A stretch of 64,000 bases of DNA, taken from positions 2,356,001 through 2,420,000 of the forward strand of contig JAKSXM010000132.1 of NCBI GenBank assembly GCA_022575985.1, given 5' to 3'. Shown in pieces: positions 35,831 through 48,500 of the stretch. Origin of the DNA: Anagrus nilaparvatae (lineage: Eukaryota > Arthropoda > Insecta > Hymenoptera > Mymaridae). How positions within the stretch are numbered: the first letter of the stretch is position 1; each line of letters starts with the position of its first letter. The notes under the pieces are model-generated. The model worked only from the letters and a program-made list of their open reading frames with translations, made no database searches and had not been told where the DNA came from. The translations under genes were made by a program, and so were the position numbers.

Positions 35831-38640
35831 GTATCTATTGCGTTATTAGATAACACGTTATCGTCAGAACATAAGGTGTCACTTCGGTCAGCATACAAAG
35901 AAGGGAATTGATTTTTGAATTACCAAGAATTCCTGAATTCATATTTTCAAAAAAATTATTATTTTCCGAACTAACCCGCTCGGTTACCAAGGTATTATTA
36001 CGATCCAAATTAACTTCAGAATTACCTTATTTTACCGTATGATTAATAAAATCATCATTTTCATTAATTTTTGAATTTATTTGCCGAACTTTTGCCTCAA
36101 GATTGAAAATGTTTGATGATATAATGCCCAATTGACCCCGAACTGATTTTGCCTGATTTTTTAACTCATTTTTAAAGAATTTATAATATTATTTACTTCA
36201 GCAGAAGTATTTTTATCAGGTTTTTCTAGAATATTTTCTGGATTATTATTTTTATAAAAATCTTCTGTCTTATCTACATTTAAATTTGCCTTATTCGATT
36301 TTATATTTACATGTTTTTTCTTAACTTAGCTTAAAATTTCTGGCTGGGGTCAACTCAGAGATATTTAATGTTGGCCCCCCTCCTGTTTTTCCGGATTTGG
36401 TACTTTACACTTTTCACACTTACAGAAAATTTTCTTAATTTCAGACCTACAATCTTTAAATATGAGGCCCTGTTTCTTACATTTATAACTGATTGTCTCA
36501 GACTTATTTGCCGTATTATTTTGAATAGAAGAATTTTCTTTATTTTTATTAGTGTTGCCTGACTCTTGCTTATTTTGACTATTAATACATATAGTATTTG
36601 CTTGTTTAGGTTTATTAGTAGAATTATTCTGCTTTATTTCTTTTTGTATGTTATTATTAGTATTTATTTGTGCCGTATTATTATAAGTACTATTGCCTGG
36701 TTTATTATTAGGTTTTGGGTACGTATTATTCGGCTTATTGCTAGGCAAAGCCGCTGCTGCTATTTTTTGAGTGTGTTGCACTGCTGCATAACGTTCTGCA
36801 TCGTTACTATTATATTTTTTATTGTTTTTCACTGGAGGTGCCTTATACTCATGTATATAAACATTTTTTAGTTCTTGTTGTTTCCATACAATGGACAGTT
36901 CCTTAAAACTTGTAAACTGGTATCTATTTATACTTCTTAAAACATCAGGATGTAGATTTGAAAAAGAGATGTCCAATTGTCGCTTAAGTGGGGTCTTCAG
37001 TTTTCTTGAGTGGATACTTTATACATTTCACATTTAGGTTGAATTACTCCGTCTTGACCACAACCATAAACGAAAATTTTCTTAATTTTAGACCTAAAAT
37101 CTTTAAATATGTGGCCTTGTTATCATTTATTGTTACTTTACTTGTTGTCTCTAAAGCCATTTCATTATCGCTATTATCTAACGTTAAATCAATTAAACCG
37201 TCTAGAGGAAAAGAATCTCTATGTGATGATTTATGAATTTGGTAACTAGGTTGCTCTTTCATGGCTGACAGTCTCAAAGCGAAATGATCATCATCAGTAT
37301 ACATTCTCATTCTAATATTATCTTGGGTTAATGCTCGTAACATTTCAGGTTGATTCTCTGACTCTCTTAGCCTTGTTAATGAAACTCGGTGGATGGTAGG
37401 CTGTTGACGAACCATAGGCCTTATGTTAGTTGGTGAATTCCTCATTAAAGACGGCCCACAGTGTGCTGTTTCAATCAAAAATCTGCTAACTTCTTAGAAT
37501 TTAATTTTTTGACCCACTTATATTTTTAAATTCTTCGTATACTAACCTACTATTATGGAAACCTGCTACTTTTTAAAAATTTTTACTCTTTGATTCAGGA
37601 AAAAGGCAATAGTGTTCATAAACAAGGTTTTTTTAATTGCAAATAAACTTAGTAACCCTGTGAATAGAAGGGGTGAATTTAAATTGTAAAAATTTGTAAA
37701 AGTAGCAGGTTTCCATAAGAGTAGGATAATATACGAAGGATTTAAAAAAATAAATGGGTGAAAAAATAAAATTTTATGGAGTCAGTAGATTTTTGATTGA
37801 TTCGGCACACTGTGCGGCCTTTCATATACAGCATCAGGTGAATCTTCACTTTCGTCTTCAAAACCACTATTAATGTTACCTAAAATGTTTCTGTCGTTGT
37901 CTGTACCTCTTGAATCATTATCATTTATATTCACTTCCCAAGGAATAATTGTTGGTTGTTGATCATGTCCTTCTTCAGCAGAGTCTTCACTGTCAGTTTC
38001 AAGTAGCCTTTAGTTACGAGAATTTGATGCTGCTCCGGTCTGCGACCTTGTTCTAAGAGATTTTCTTTAAGAAGCATGACCTAAACGCCTTTCTTGTGGC
38101 CTTCTTCTTGCCTGACTTTGTCAATTCGGTTGGATATCATCTGCTGTAGTTGATGCCAATTGTGATGCAGTTGCTACTGCGTTCGCATCACCCAATCTTT
38201 CTTGCTTTTTTGCTAACAGTATCGCATTTTGTGTTGCCCTTTCTGTGCTTGTATAACGGTAAAAATACGCTATATTCTCCTAAATTCTATTGGTTTGCGA
38301 TTCATCTGGATCTATTTGGAATTCTGGATCAAATCTGTTATCAACAACTATTGGTTCATAATTAACTTTGAAGGTTAATATATCGAACGGCTTATCTTGT
38401 CAGTCCTTCAGTTTTGCTAATATATCACCTTTGAATGGGTTTGTCAGTTCCAAAAATTTTGATCTTGTTATGATTCGTTGATCTAATTTTAACCAAGCAT
38501 ATTTTATAAAACTAAAAGTTCTGTTGCATATTTTTCTTTTCGCGGAATTGGTTGATTATTAAGCGATCTTTTTGCATCGTCTACAGCAGAACTTTGTAGA
38601 TCTTTAAATTGACAGAACCAAAATGGTGACTTTAGTATTG
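35831..38640 (-). pseudogene. Gypsy-like Gag remnant with duplicated zinc-knuckle segment and nested MITE
   Basis: Going leftwards from about 38640, a coherent but stop-broken frame (FSFIKYAWLKLDQRI and acidic SEDSAEEG stretches) continues through open frames 37478-37044 and 36976-36365. The second carries a capsid-like segment (SFKELSIVWKQQELK), an Asn/Lys-rich linker and a damaged Cys-rich zinc-knuckle region. Part of the knuckle region (GHIFKD...KIKKIF) occurs twice, near 37020-37110 and 36400-36500, indicating an internal duplication. A 358 bp MITE (37457-37814) splits the frame. Plus-strand frames here are shadows. The several stops mean it is dead. Confidence 0.7.
37457..37814. mobile_element. 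Transib-like MITE: CACAGTG ends, 5 bp GC-rich TSD
   Basis: The element begins CACAGTGTGCTGTTTCAATC and ends with the near-complement ...GCACACTGTG. The inverted arms of ~115 bp run to CTTATGGAAACCTGCTACTTTT. It is flanked by CGGCC at 37452-37456 and 37815-37819, an exact 5 bp duplication. Five-base GC-rich duplications and ends beginning CAC..TG are the signature of the Transib superfamily, whose ends resemble the RAG recombination-signal heptamer. The element sits inside the Gag frame, which continues in phase on the far side once one duplication is discounted. There is no transposase. The assignment rests on ends and TSD only. Confidence 0.75.
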
Positions 38641-38912
38641 TAAAAAGATCTAGGGAATTTAAAAAATTAAGAAATTAAAATTTTAAATTTTCCTAGTAAT
38701 AAATTTAAAATAAAAAAAAACTAGTGGATCTTTTAATAGGCGGGATTTATTTAAAATCTATTTTCTTTTTATTATCAAGTTAAGGAATTTAATTTAACAC
38801 CGATGAAAAAATAACCAGATCACGGTTACCCTGAATGAGTGCCAACCTGAGATACGCTGCGGTGTCGAGATTTCAAAGAATTCTTTTAATATACACTTAC
38901 CTGAACTGAAAA

Positions 38913-39875
38913 GGAGGGTATGGGCGCGAAAGCGCTTAGTCACGTTATAAAATAGCTCCGTGAAAAATATAGTTATTATTTACAGAAAAAGTTTAAAAAA
39001 TACCAGAAAAATCGGTCATAAGTGTCAAAATAAAACTTATTAAATAAATGAAAATAAAAGAAAAACTCCAGCATAAAAATTAAATCAAGATTAAAAAAAA
39101 GAAAAAAGTTGAGAAAAAGTTAGGTTAGAAATGTGGCTTGTATAGATCAAATAGCATTTATAACACAAGAGTTTAAAATATACAAACAATTAAAATAATA
39201 ATAGGTAATGAAAACAGTAATAAAAATAGACTTGATGAAAATGCCGTTTTTTGCTTAAAATATATTGAATAGTGAAGAAAAAAAATAGGGAGAAATCCCA
39301 AAAATTTATTTTGAATAGTAAAGGGGAAAATGGCAATTTACATTAAGAAGAAATGAAAACAGAGTAAGTAACTTATAAATTTCTCATCACATCATTTACA
39401 ATGAAAAGAAGTGAATTTGTAAGCGAACAGCAATTTAAAACAGTAAATGACAACAATATAAACAGATATATCATGAAAACAGCCACTAGCGATTGCAAAC
39501 AGGCTGTCACATCCTCAACCCATTAAAATAGAAAAAGGAATTTCGGTTTAATAGGAATTCCTTGAGAAAAAATTAAAATAGATAGTGCAGTGATGTGCCA
39601 GCATATGTAATTGTTAGTGATATTTGTTAACAGATATTGAAAACAGAAAAATTAAAAAAGTAAAGAAATTCAAAATAATAGAAAATTGAAGAAAATACAA
39701 GAATTAGATCTGAAGAATTTTTTCTAATTTTAAGTTCATATGTAATTTTACTTTAAAATCAAAACATGTTCTTTAAATAATTTTTATGTTTATACTTTAA
39801 ATTTTGTATTAACTTATTTCAATCTTGTAACAATTATGTATATAATTTGACAAGAAAAAAATTACTACTACTACT
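38913..39875 (+). mobile_element. Non-autonomous retroposon copy 2, (TAC)n tail
   Basis: It is the same unit as 15119-16165, beginning GGAGGGTATGGGCGCGAAAG and ending in a (TAC)n tail. ACTTACCTGAA occurs on both sides (38895-38905 and 39876-39886), a target duplication with a few extra bases before the 5' end. This copy differs by numerous substitutions and small indels, and the 56-codon frame of copy 1 is broken. It is inserted in the left arm of the large inverted-repeat element. Confidence 0.85.
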
Positions 39876-40393
39876 ACTTACCTGAAATAGAAAAAGTGAA
39901 TTTTGAAATAATCGCCCGGGCGCTTTTTGAAAAAAGCTCAAAACTGAGCTTTTCTAAGCTGCCCATTCTTCTTTATTATCCCACCCCTTCTAGATATGCT
40001 CAAAAATTATGAGAAAAGAGTGACTATAGTAAAATTTCCTCAGGAATTCGTTCCTGCCATTAGTTTTCCAAAATTTTCCCTGGAAAACTCGGAAAATGGA
40101 AAAGTTCACTTTTTATTTTTAAAGTGCTGTAAATAAAAAACCGAATCATAATTTTTCTTCAAAATTTGGGAGGAGACTTGTTTATAAATATATTTTTTGG
40201 TGACGTTCCTCACTCGATGTTATCGGCCATCTTTAACCTCCAAATAACGTAAATTACACGAATATTGATCGATTTTCTCTTTCTTTTGCAGTTTTATTGG
40301 ATTTTCAGGCATTTGGTGACCTTATATACCTAAAATAAGGTCGAATCCAGGCTTCCAGAAAACTTTTAAAAAAGCCCTAGATATATTAAAATT

Positions 40394-40505
40394 AATTTTA
40401 TTTTTAAATACCCTGGTTAGCAAAATTTTAAAAATAACAATAATTTAAAATAATAAAAAAAAATAAATAAAAAAACTAATTTAATTTTATGTTTAAATTT
40501 TATTT
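40394..40505. repeat. 112 bp direct repeat, left copy
   Basis: This block (AATTTTATTTTTAAATACCC to TTTAAATTTTATTT) is repeated without any difference I can see at 50577-50688. The two copies exactly bound the 10 kb tandem array. Confidence 0.9.
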
Positions 40506-42855
40506 ATTTTTGAAAATTTATTTGTTTGTTTGTCTGTTTGTTTGTCTGTTTGTACCCTAATGACGCAAGAACCACCAAACCGATTGGCATGAAACCGGCG
40601 TCAAAATGAAGAAAAAAAAAATGCGGGTGACATAGGCCCTATATTTTCTGATGAGCTATCGTAGTTTTTGAGTTATTTAATTTTTAGTATTTTTGAACTT
40701 GATAACATTTTTTAAAAATTTTATCCAAAATTGAAATATCTCGATACTATCGAAAAATTTTCTTATCGCACTTCATAGTATTCAATTCAGCACTAATTTT
40801 TACGTATTCTCTGAAATTTTCATTCAAAACGGAGGTATCTTTAAAATTTTATAAAATATTTTTAAAATTTTTTACTATATCTTAATACTATATATATTTG
40901 AAAATTTATTTGTTTGTTTGTCTGTTTGTTTGTCTGTTTGTACCCTAATGACGCAAGAACCACCAAACCGATTGGCATGAAACCGGCGTCAAAATGAAGA
41001 AAAAAAAAATGCGGGTGACATAGGCCCTATATTTTCTGATGAGCTATCGTAGTTTTTGAGTTATTTAATTTTTAGTATTTTTGAACTTGATAACATTTTT
41101 TAAAAATTTTATCCAAAATTGAAATATCTCGATACTATCGAAAAATTTTCTTATCGCACTTCATAGTATTCAATTCAGCACTAATTTTTACGTATTCTCT
41201 GAAATTTTCATTCAAAACGGAGGTATCTTTATAATTTTATAAAATATTTTTAAAATTTTTTACTATATCTTAATACTATATATATTTGAAAATTTATTTG
41301 TTTGTTTGTCTGTTTGTTTGTCTGTTTGTTTGTCTGTTTGTACCCTAATGACGCAAGAACCACCAAACCGATTGGCATGAAACCGGCGTCAAAATGAAGA
41401 AAAAAAAAATGCGGGTGACATAGGCCCTTTATTTTCTGATGAGCTATCGTAGTTTTTGAGTTATTTAATTTTTAGTATTTTTGAACTTGATAACATTTTT
41501 TAAAAATTTTATCCAAAATTGAAATATCTCGATACTATCGAAAAATTTTCTTATCGCACTTCATAGTATTCAATTCAGCACTAATTTTTACGTATTCTCT
41601 GAAATTTTCATTCAAAACGGAGGTATCTTTAAAATTTTATAAAATATTTTTAAAATTTTTTACTATATCTTAATACTATATATATTTGAAAATTTATTTG
41701 TTTGTTTGTCTGTTTGTTTGTCTGTTTGTACCCTAATGACGCAAGAACCACCAAACCGATTGGCATGAAACCGGCGTCAAAATGAAGAAAAAAAAAATGC
41801 GGGTGACATAGGCCCTATATTTTCTGATGAGCTATCGTAGTTTTTGAGTTATTTAATTTTTAGTATTTTTGAACTTGATAACATTTTTTAAAAATTTTAT
41901 CCAAAATTGAAATATCTCGATACTATCGAAAAATTTTCTTATCGCACTTCATAGTATTCAATTCAGCACTAATTTTTACGTATTCTCTGAAATTTTCATT
42001 CAAAACGGAGGTATCTTTAAAATTTTATAAAATATTTTTAAAATTTTTTACTATATCTTAATACTATATATATTTGAAAATTTATTTGTTTGTTTGTCTG
42101 TTTGTTTGTCTGTTTGTTTGTCTGTTTGTACCCTAATGACGCAAGAACCACCAAACCGATTGGCATGAAACCGGCGTCAAAATGAAGAAAAAAAAAATGC
42201 GGGTGACATAGGCCCTTTATTTTCTGATGAGCTATCGTAGTTTTTGAGTTATTTAATTTTTAGTATTTTTGAACTTGATAACATTTTTTAAAAATTTTAT
42301 CCAAAATTGAAATATCTCGATACTATCGAAAAATTTTCTTATCGCACTTCATAGTATTCAATTCAGCACTAATTTTTACGTATTCTCTGAAATTTTCATT
42401 CAAAACGGAGGTATCTTTATAATTTTATAAAATATTTTTAAAATTTTTTACTTTATCTTAATACTATATATATTTGAAAATTTATTTGTTTGTTTGTCTG
42501 TTTGTTTGTCTGTTTGTACCCTAATGACGCAAGAACCACCAAACCGATTGGCATGAAACCGGCGTCAAAATGAAGAAAAAAAAAATGCGGGTGACATAGG
42601 CCCTATATTTTCTGATGAGCTATCGTAGTTTTTGAGTTATTTAATTTTTAGTATTTTTGAACTTGATAACATTTTTTAAAAATTTTATCCAAAATTGAAA
42701 TTTCTCGATACTATCGAAAAATTTTCTTATCGCACTTCATAGTATTCAATTCAGCACTAATTTTTACGTATTCTCTGAAATTTTCATTCAAAACGGAGGT
42801 ATCTTTAAAATTTTATAAAATATTTTTAAAATTTTTTACTATATCTTAATCCTAT
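40506..42855 (+). repeat. Tandem array, unit A (388/400 bp), 6 copies
   Basis: Six head-to-tail copies start at TATATATTTGAAAATTTATT, followed by a TTTGTTTGTCTG stretch and ACCCTAATGACGCAAGAACC. That anchor falls at 40554, 40942, 41342, 41730, 42130 and 42518. The periods alternate 388 and 400; the longer form has an extra TGTTTGTTTGTC. Copies differ at only a few sites. The TTTGTTTGTCTG leader with CCTAATGACGCAAGAACCAC and ACCGATTGGCATGAAACC resembles insect Helitron 5' regions. No protein is encoded. Confidence 0.9.
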
Positions 42856-44830
42856 CCTATATATATATAAATCTTTAATTATGTGTGTGTGTGTGTCCGA
42901 AATGAGTAAACTAGAACGCGATAAAAGCTGCAGACATGAGGTTTACGGCAAAAGACGGCAAAAATTACGGGTCAAAACATAGGCTAGGTTTCATTTCGAT
43001 TGATAACGACAAAAATTTTTTATGTTGAAAAAACTGAATTTTCAAAAAAAAATTTTTCATTAAATTTTGAAAAAAAACCAAAAAAACTGAAAACCGAGGA
43101 AAAATTTTACTATCAAAAAGAATTTTATTCTATTCGGGCATATTTTTTACGTATCCACCTAAATTTTCAAGTTAATCGGCTCGATCTGTCAAAAGTTACA
43201 ATCATTTTTCGAAAATTATAAAAGTTTAGGACTAATCCTATCCTATCCTATCCTATATATATATAAATCTTTAATTATGTGTGTGTGTGTGTCCGAAATG
43301 AGTAAACTAGAACGCGATAAAAGCTGCAGACATGAGGTTTACGGCAAAAGACGGCAAAAATTACGGGTCAAAACATAGGCTAGGTTTCATTTCGATTGAT
43401 AACGACAAAAATTTTTTATGTTGAAAAAACTGAATTTTCAAAAAAAAATTTTTCATTAAATTTTGAAAAAAAACCAAAAAAACTGAAAACCGAGGAAAAA
43501 TTTTACTATCAAAAAGAATTTTATTCTATTCGGGCATATTTTTTACGTATCCACCTAAATTTTCAAGTTAATCGGCTCGATCTGTCAAAAGTTACAATCA
43601 TTTTTCGAAAATTATAAAAGTTTAGGACTAATATATTAAAATTATAAAAGTTTAGGACTAATCCTATCCTATATATATATAAATCTTTAATTATGTGTGT
43701 GTGTGTGTCCGAAATGAGTAAACTAGAACGCGATAAAAGCTGCAGACATGAGGTTTACGGCAAAAGACGGCAAAAATTACGGGTCAAAACATAGGCTAGG
43801 TTTCATTTCGATTGATAACGACAAAAATTTTTTATGTTGAAAAAACTGAATTTTCAAAAAAAAATTTTTCATTAAATTTTGAAAAAAAACCAAAAAAACT
43901 GAAAACCGAGGAAAAATTTTACTATCAAAAAGAATTTTATTCTATTCGGGCATATTTTTTACGTATCCACCTAAATTTTCAAGTTAATCGGCTCGATCTG
44001 TCAAAAGTTACAATCATTTTTCGAAAATTATAAAAGTTTAGGACTAATCCTATCCTATCCTATCCTATCCTATATATATATAAATCTTTAATTATGTGTG
44101 TGTGTGTGTCCGAAATGAGTAAACTAGAACGCGATAAAAGCTGCAGACATGAGGTTTACGGCAAAAGACGGCAAAAATTACGGGTCAAAACATAGGCTAG
44201 GTTTCATTTCGATTGATAACGACAAAAATTTTTTATGTTGAAAAAACTGAATTTTCAAAAAAAAATTTTTCATTAAATTTTGAAAAAAAACCAAAAAAAC
44301 TGAAAACCGAGGAAAAATTTTACTATCAAAAAGAATTTTATTCTATTCGGGCATATTTTTTACGTATCCACCTAAATTTTCAAGTTAATCGGCTCGATCT
44401 GTCAAAAGTTACAATCATTTTTCGAAAATTATAAAAGTTTAGGACTAATCCTATATATATATAAATCTTTAATTATGTGTGTGTGTGTGTCCGAAATGAG
44501 TAAACTAGAACGCGATAAAAGCTGCAGACATGAGGTTTACGGCAAAAGACGGCAAAAATTACGGGTCAAAACATAGGCTAGGTTTCATTTCGATTGATAA
44601 CGACAAAAATTTTTTATGTTGAAAAAACTGAATTTTCAAAAAAAAATTTTTCATTAAATTTTGAAAAAAAACCAAAAAAACTGAAAACCGAGGAAAAATT
44701 TTACTATCAAAAAGAATTTTATTCTATTCGGGCATATTTTTTACGTATCCACCTAAATTTTCAAGTTAATCGGCTCGATCTGTCAAAAGTTACAATCATT
44801 TTTCGAAAATTATAAAAGTTTAGGACTAAT
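42856..44830 (+). repeat. Tandem array, unit B (381-416 bp), 5 copies
   Basis: Five virtually identical copies begin ATATATATAAATCTTTAATT, followed by a TGTGTGTGTGTGTCCGAAAT stretch, and end AAAGTTTAGGACTAAT. They are joined by variable numbers of CCTAT (2, 4, 2, 5 and 1, in order before each copy). Each copy contains the same 73-codon open frame (starts at 43000, 43396, 43812, 44213, 44594). This reflects repeat identity, not a gene family. The TATATA start with a (TG)n and TCCGAAATGAG stretch resembles another Helitron-type 5' end. Confidence 0.9.
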
Positions 44831-45586
44831 ATATTATATATATTTGTAATTCTTACCGGTTACTAATTTAGTAGCTCAATAGAGTAACTAAAAGAAACTT
44901 GTACAGGTATTATCAGGGAGAATCCTAGAATTGTTAGTTGAGGGAAGCAACTGCCACTTGCGGATCCTAGGGAAGGGTAATCAAGCGTTGTATCTCTGAT
45001 CACTAATTATCCGCATGAGTTCCAACGTCCGTAATTTTTATGATTCAGTAAATTTTAGATAATAATTCGGGTAAAAAAAGGTTGTTATACAAAATATTGA
45101 GTAACCTAAAACAACATATCTTTGGAAAAATCAAGTTGCAGGGGTCCAGGGGGGCGCAGCCCCCTTGGCGGTTGCCGAGGTGAGCGAAGCGAGCCGGAGG
45201 CAGCTAGTATATTATATATATTTGTAATTCTTACCGGTTACTAATTTAGTAGCTCAATAGAGTAACTAAAAGAAACTTGTACAGGTATTATCAGGGAGAA
45301 TCCTAGAATTGTTAGTTGAGGGAAGCAACTGCCACTTGCGGATCCTAGGGAAGGGTAATCAAGCGTTGTATCTCTGATCACTAATTATCCGCATGAGTTC
45401 CAACGTCCGTAATTTTTATGATTCAGTAAATTTTAGATAATAATTCGGGTAAAAAAAGGTTGTTATACAAAATATTGAGTAACCTAAAACAACATATCTT
45501 TGGAAAAATCAAGTTGCAGGGGTCCAGGGGGGCGCAGCCCCCTTGGCGGTTGCCGAGGTGAGCGAAGCGAGCCGGAGGCAGCTAGT
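44831..45586 (+). repeat. Tandem pair, unit C (378 bp), Helitron-like 3' end
   Basis: Two identical copies (44831-45208, 45209-45586) start ATATTATATATATTTGTAAT. They end with a GC-rich tail: GGGGGGCGCAGCCCCC hairpin, then GAGCGAAGCGAGCCGGAGG and a terminal CTAGT. A GC-rich hairpin shortly before a CTAG(T) end is typical of Helitron 3' termini. This pair therefore looks like a tail unit, while units A and B look like head units. Confidence 0.85.
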
Positions 45587-48500
45587 ACTATATATATTTG
45601 AAAATTTATTTGTTTGTTTGTCTGTTTGTTTGTCTGTTTGTACCCTAATGACGCAAGAACCACCAAACCGATTGGCATGAAACCGGCGTCAAAATGAAGA
45701 AAAAAAAAATGCGGGTGACATAGGCCCTTTATTTTCTGATGAGCTATCGTAGTTTTTGAGTTATTTAATTTTTAGTATTTTTGAACTTGATAACATTTTT
45801 TAAAAATTTTATCCAAAATTGAAATATCTCGATACTATCGAAAAATTTTCTTATCGCACTTCATAGTATTCAATTCAGCACTAATTTTTACGTATTCTCT
45901 GAAATTTTCATTCAAAACGGAGGTATCTTTATAATTTTATAAAATATTTTTAAAATTTTTTACTATATCTTAATACTATATATATTTGAAAATTTATTTG
46001 TTTGTTTGTCTGTTTGTTTGTCTGTTTGTTTGTCTGTTTGTACCCTAATGACGCAAGAACCACCAAACCGATTGGCATGAAACCGGCGTCAAAATGAAGA
46101 AAAAAAAAATGCGGGTGACATAGGCCCTTTATTTTCTGATGAGCTATCGTAGTTTTTGAGTTATTTAATTTTTAGTATTTTTGAACTTGATAACATTTTT
46201 TAAAAATTTTATCCAAAATTGAAATATCTCGATACTATCGAAAAATTTTCTTATCGCACTTCATAGTATTCAATTCAGCACTAATTTTTACGTATTCTCT
46301 GAAATTTTCATTCAAAACGGAGGTATCTTTAAAATTTTATAAAATATTTTTAAAATTTTTTACTATATCTTAATACTATATATATTTGAAAATTTATTTG
46401 TTTGTTTGTCTGTTTGTTTGTCTGTTTGTACCCTAATGACGCAAGAACCACCAAACCGATTGGCATGAAACCGGCGTCAAAATGAAGAAAAAAAAAATGC
46501 GGGTGACATAGGCCCTATATTTTCTGATGAGCTATCGTAGTTTTTGAGTTATTTAATTTTTAGTATTTTTGAACTTGATAACATTTTTTAAAAATTTTAT
46601 CCAAAATTGAAATATCTCGATACTATCGAAAAATTTTCTTATCGCACTTCATAGTATTCAATTCAGCACTAATTTTTACGTATTCTCTGAAATTTTCATT
46701 CAAAACGGAGGTATCTTTATAATTTTATAAAATATTTTTAAAATTTTTTACTATATCTTAATACTATATATATTTGAAAATTTATTTGTTTGTTTGTCTG
46801 TTTGTTTGTCTGTTTGTACCCTAATGACGCAAGAACCACCAAACCGATTGGCATGAAACCGGCGTCAAAATGAAGAAAAAAAAAATGCGGGTGACATAGG
46901 CCCTTTATTTTCTGATGAGCTATCGTAGTTTTTGAGTTATTTAATTTTTAGTATTTTTGAACTTGATAACATTTTTTAAAAATTTTATCCAAAATTGAAA
47001 TATCTCGATACTATCGAAAAATTTTCTTATCGCACTTCATAGTATTCAATTCAGCACTAATTTTTACGTATTCTCTGAAATTTTCATTCAAAACGGAGGT
47101 ATCTTTAAAATTTTATAAAATATTTTTAAAATTTTTTACTATATCTTAATACTATATATATTTGAAAATTTATTTGTTTGTTTGTCTGTTTGTTTGTCTG
47201 TTTGTACCCTAATGACGCAAGAACCACCAAACCGATTGGCATGAAACCGGCGTCAAAATGAAGAAAAAAAAAATGCGGGTGACATAGGCCCTATATTTTC
47301 TGATGAGCTATCGTAGTTTTTGAGTTATTTAATTTTTAGTATTTTTGAACTTGATAACATTTTTTAAAAATTTTATCCAAAATTGAAATATCTTGATACT
47401 ATCGAAAAATTTTCTTATCGCACTTCATAGTATTCAATTCAGCACTAATTTTTACGTATTCTCTGAAATTTTCATTCAAAACGGAGGTATCTTTAAAATT
47501 TTATAAAATATTTTTAAAATTTTTTACTATATCTTAATACTATATATATTTGAAAATTTATTTGTTTGTTTGTCTGTTTGTTTGTCTGTTTGTACCCTAA
47601 TGACGCAAGAACCACCAAACCGATTGGCATGAAACCGGCGTCAAAATGAAGAAAAAAAAAATGCGGGTGACATAGGCCCTATATTTTCTGATGAGCTATC
47701 GTAGTTTTTGAGTTATTTAATTTTTAGTATTTTTGAACTTGATAACATTTTTTAAAAATTTTATCCAAAATTGAAATATCTCGATACTATACAAAAATTT
47801 TCTTATCGCACTTCATAGTATTCAATTCAGCACTAATTTTTACGTATTCTCTGAAATTTTCATTCAAAACGGAGGTATCTTTAAAATTTTATAAAATATT
47901 TTTAAAATTTTTTACTATATCTTAATACTATATATATTTGAAAATTTATTTGTTTGTTTGTCTGTTTGTTTGTCTGTTTGTTTGTCTGTTTGTACCCTAA
48001 TGACGCAAGAACCACCAAACCGATTGGCATGAAACCGGCGTCAAAATGAAGAAAAAAAAAATGCGGGTGACATAGGCCCTTTATTTTCTGATGAGCTATC
48101 GTAGTTTTTGAGTTATTTAATTTTTAGTATTTTTGAACTTGATAACATTTTTTAAAAATTTTATCCAAAATTGAAATATCTCGATACTATCGAAAAATTT
48201 TCTTATCGCACTTCATAGTATTCAATTCAGCACTAATTTTTACGTATTCTCTGAAATTTTCATTCAAAACGGAGGTATCTTTATAATTTTATAAAATATT
48301 TTTAAAATTTTTTACTATATCTTAATACTATATATATTTGAAAATTTATTTATTTGTTTGTCTGTTTGTTTGTCTGTTTGTTTGTCTGTTTGTACCCTAA
48401 TGACGCAAGAACCACCAAACCGATTGGCATGAAACCGGCGTCAAAATGAAGAAAAAAAAAATGCGGGTGACATAGGCCCTTTATTTTCTGATGAGCTATC

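Noticed and set aside
36368..37236. Plus-strand frames across the Gag region
   Set aside because: They are antisense shadows of the minus-strand Gag frames, which have the sensible composition and knuckle motifs.
43000..44815. Five identical 73-codon frames that could look like a gene family
   Set aside because: They lie at the same place in five identical non-coding tandem units. The identity includes flanking non-coding bases and the product is Lys/Phe-rich noise.
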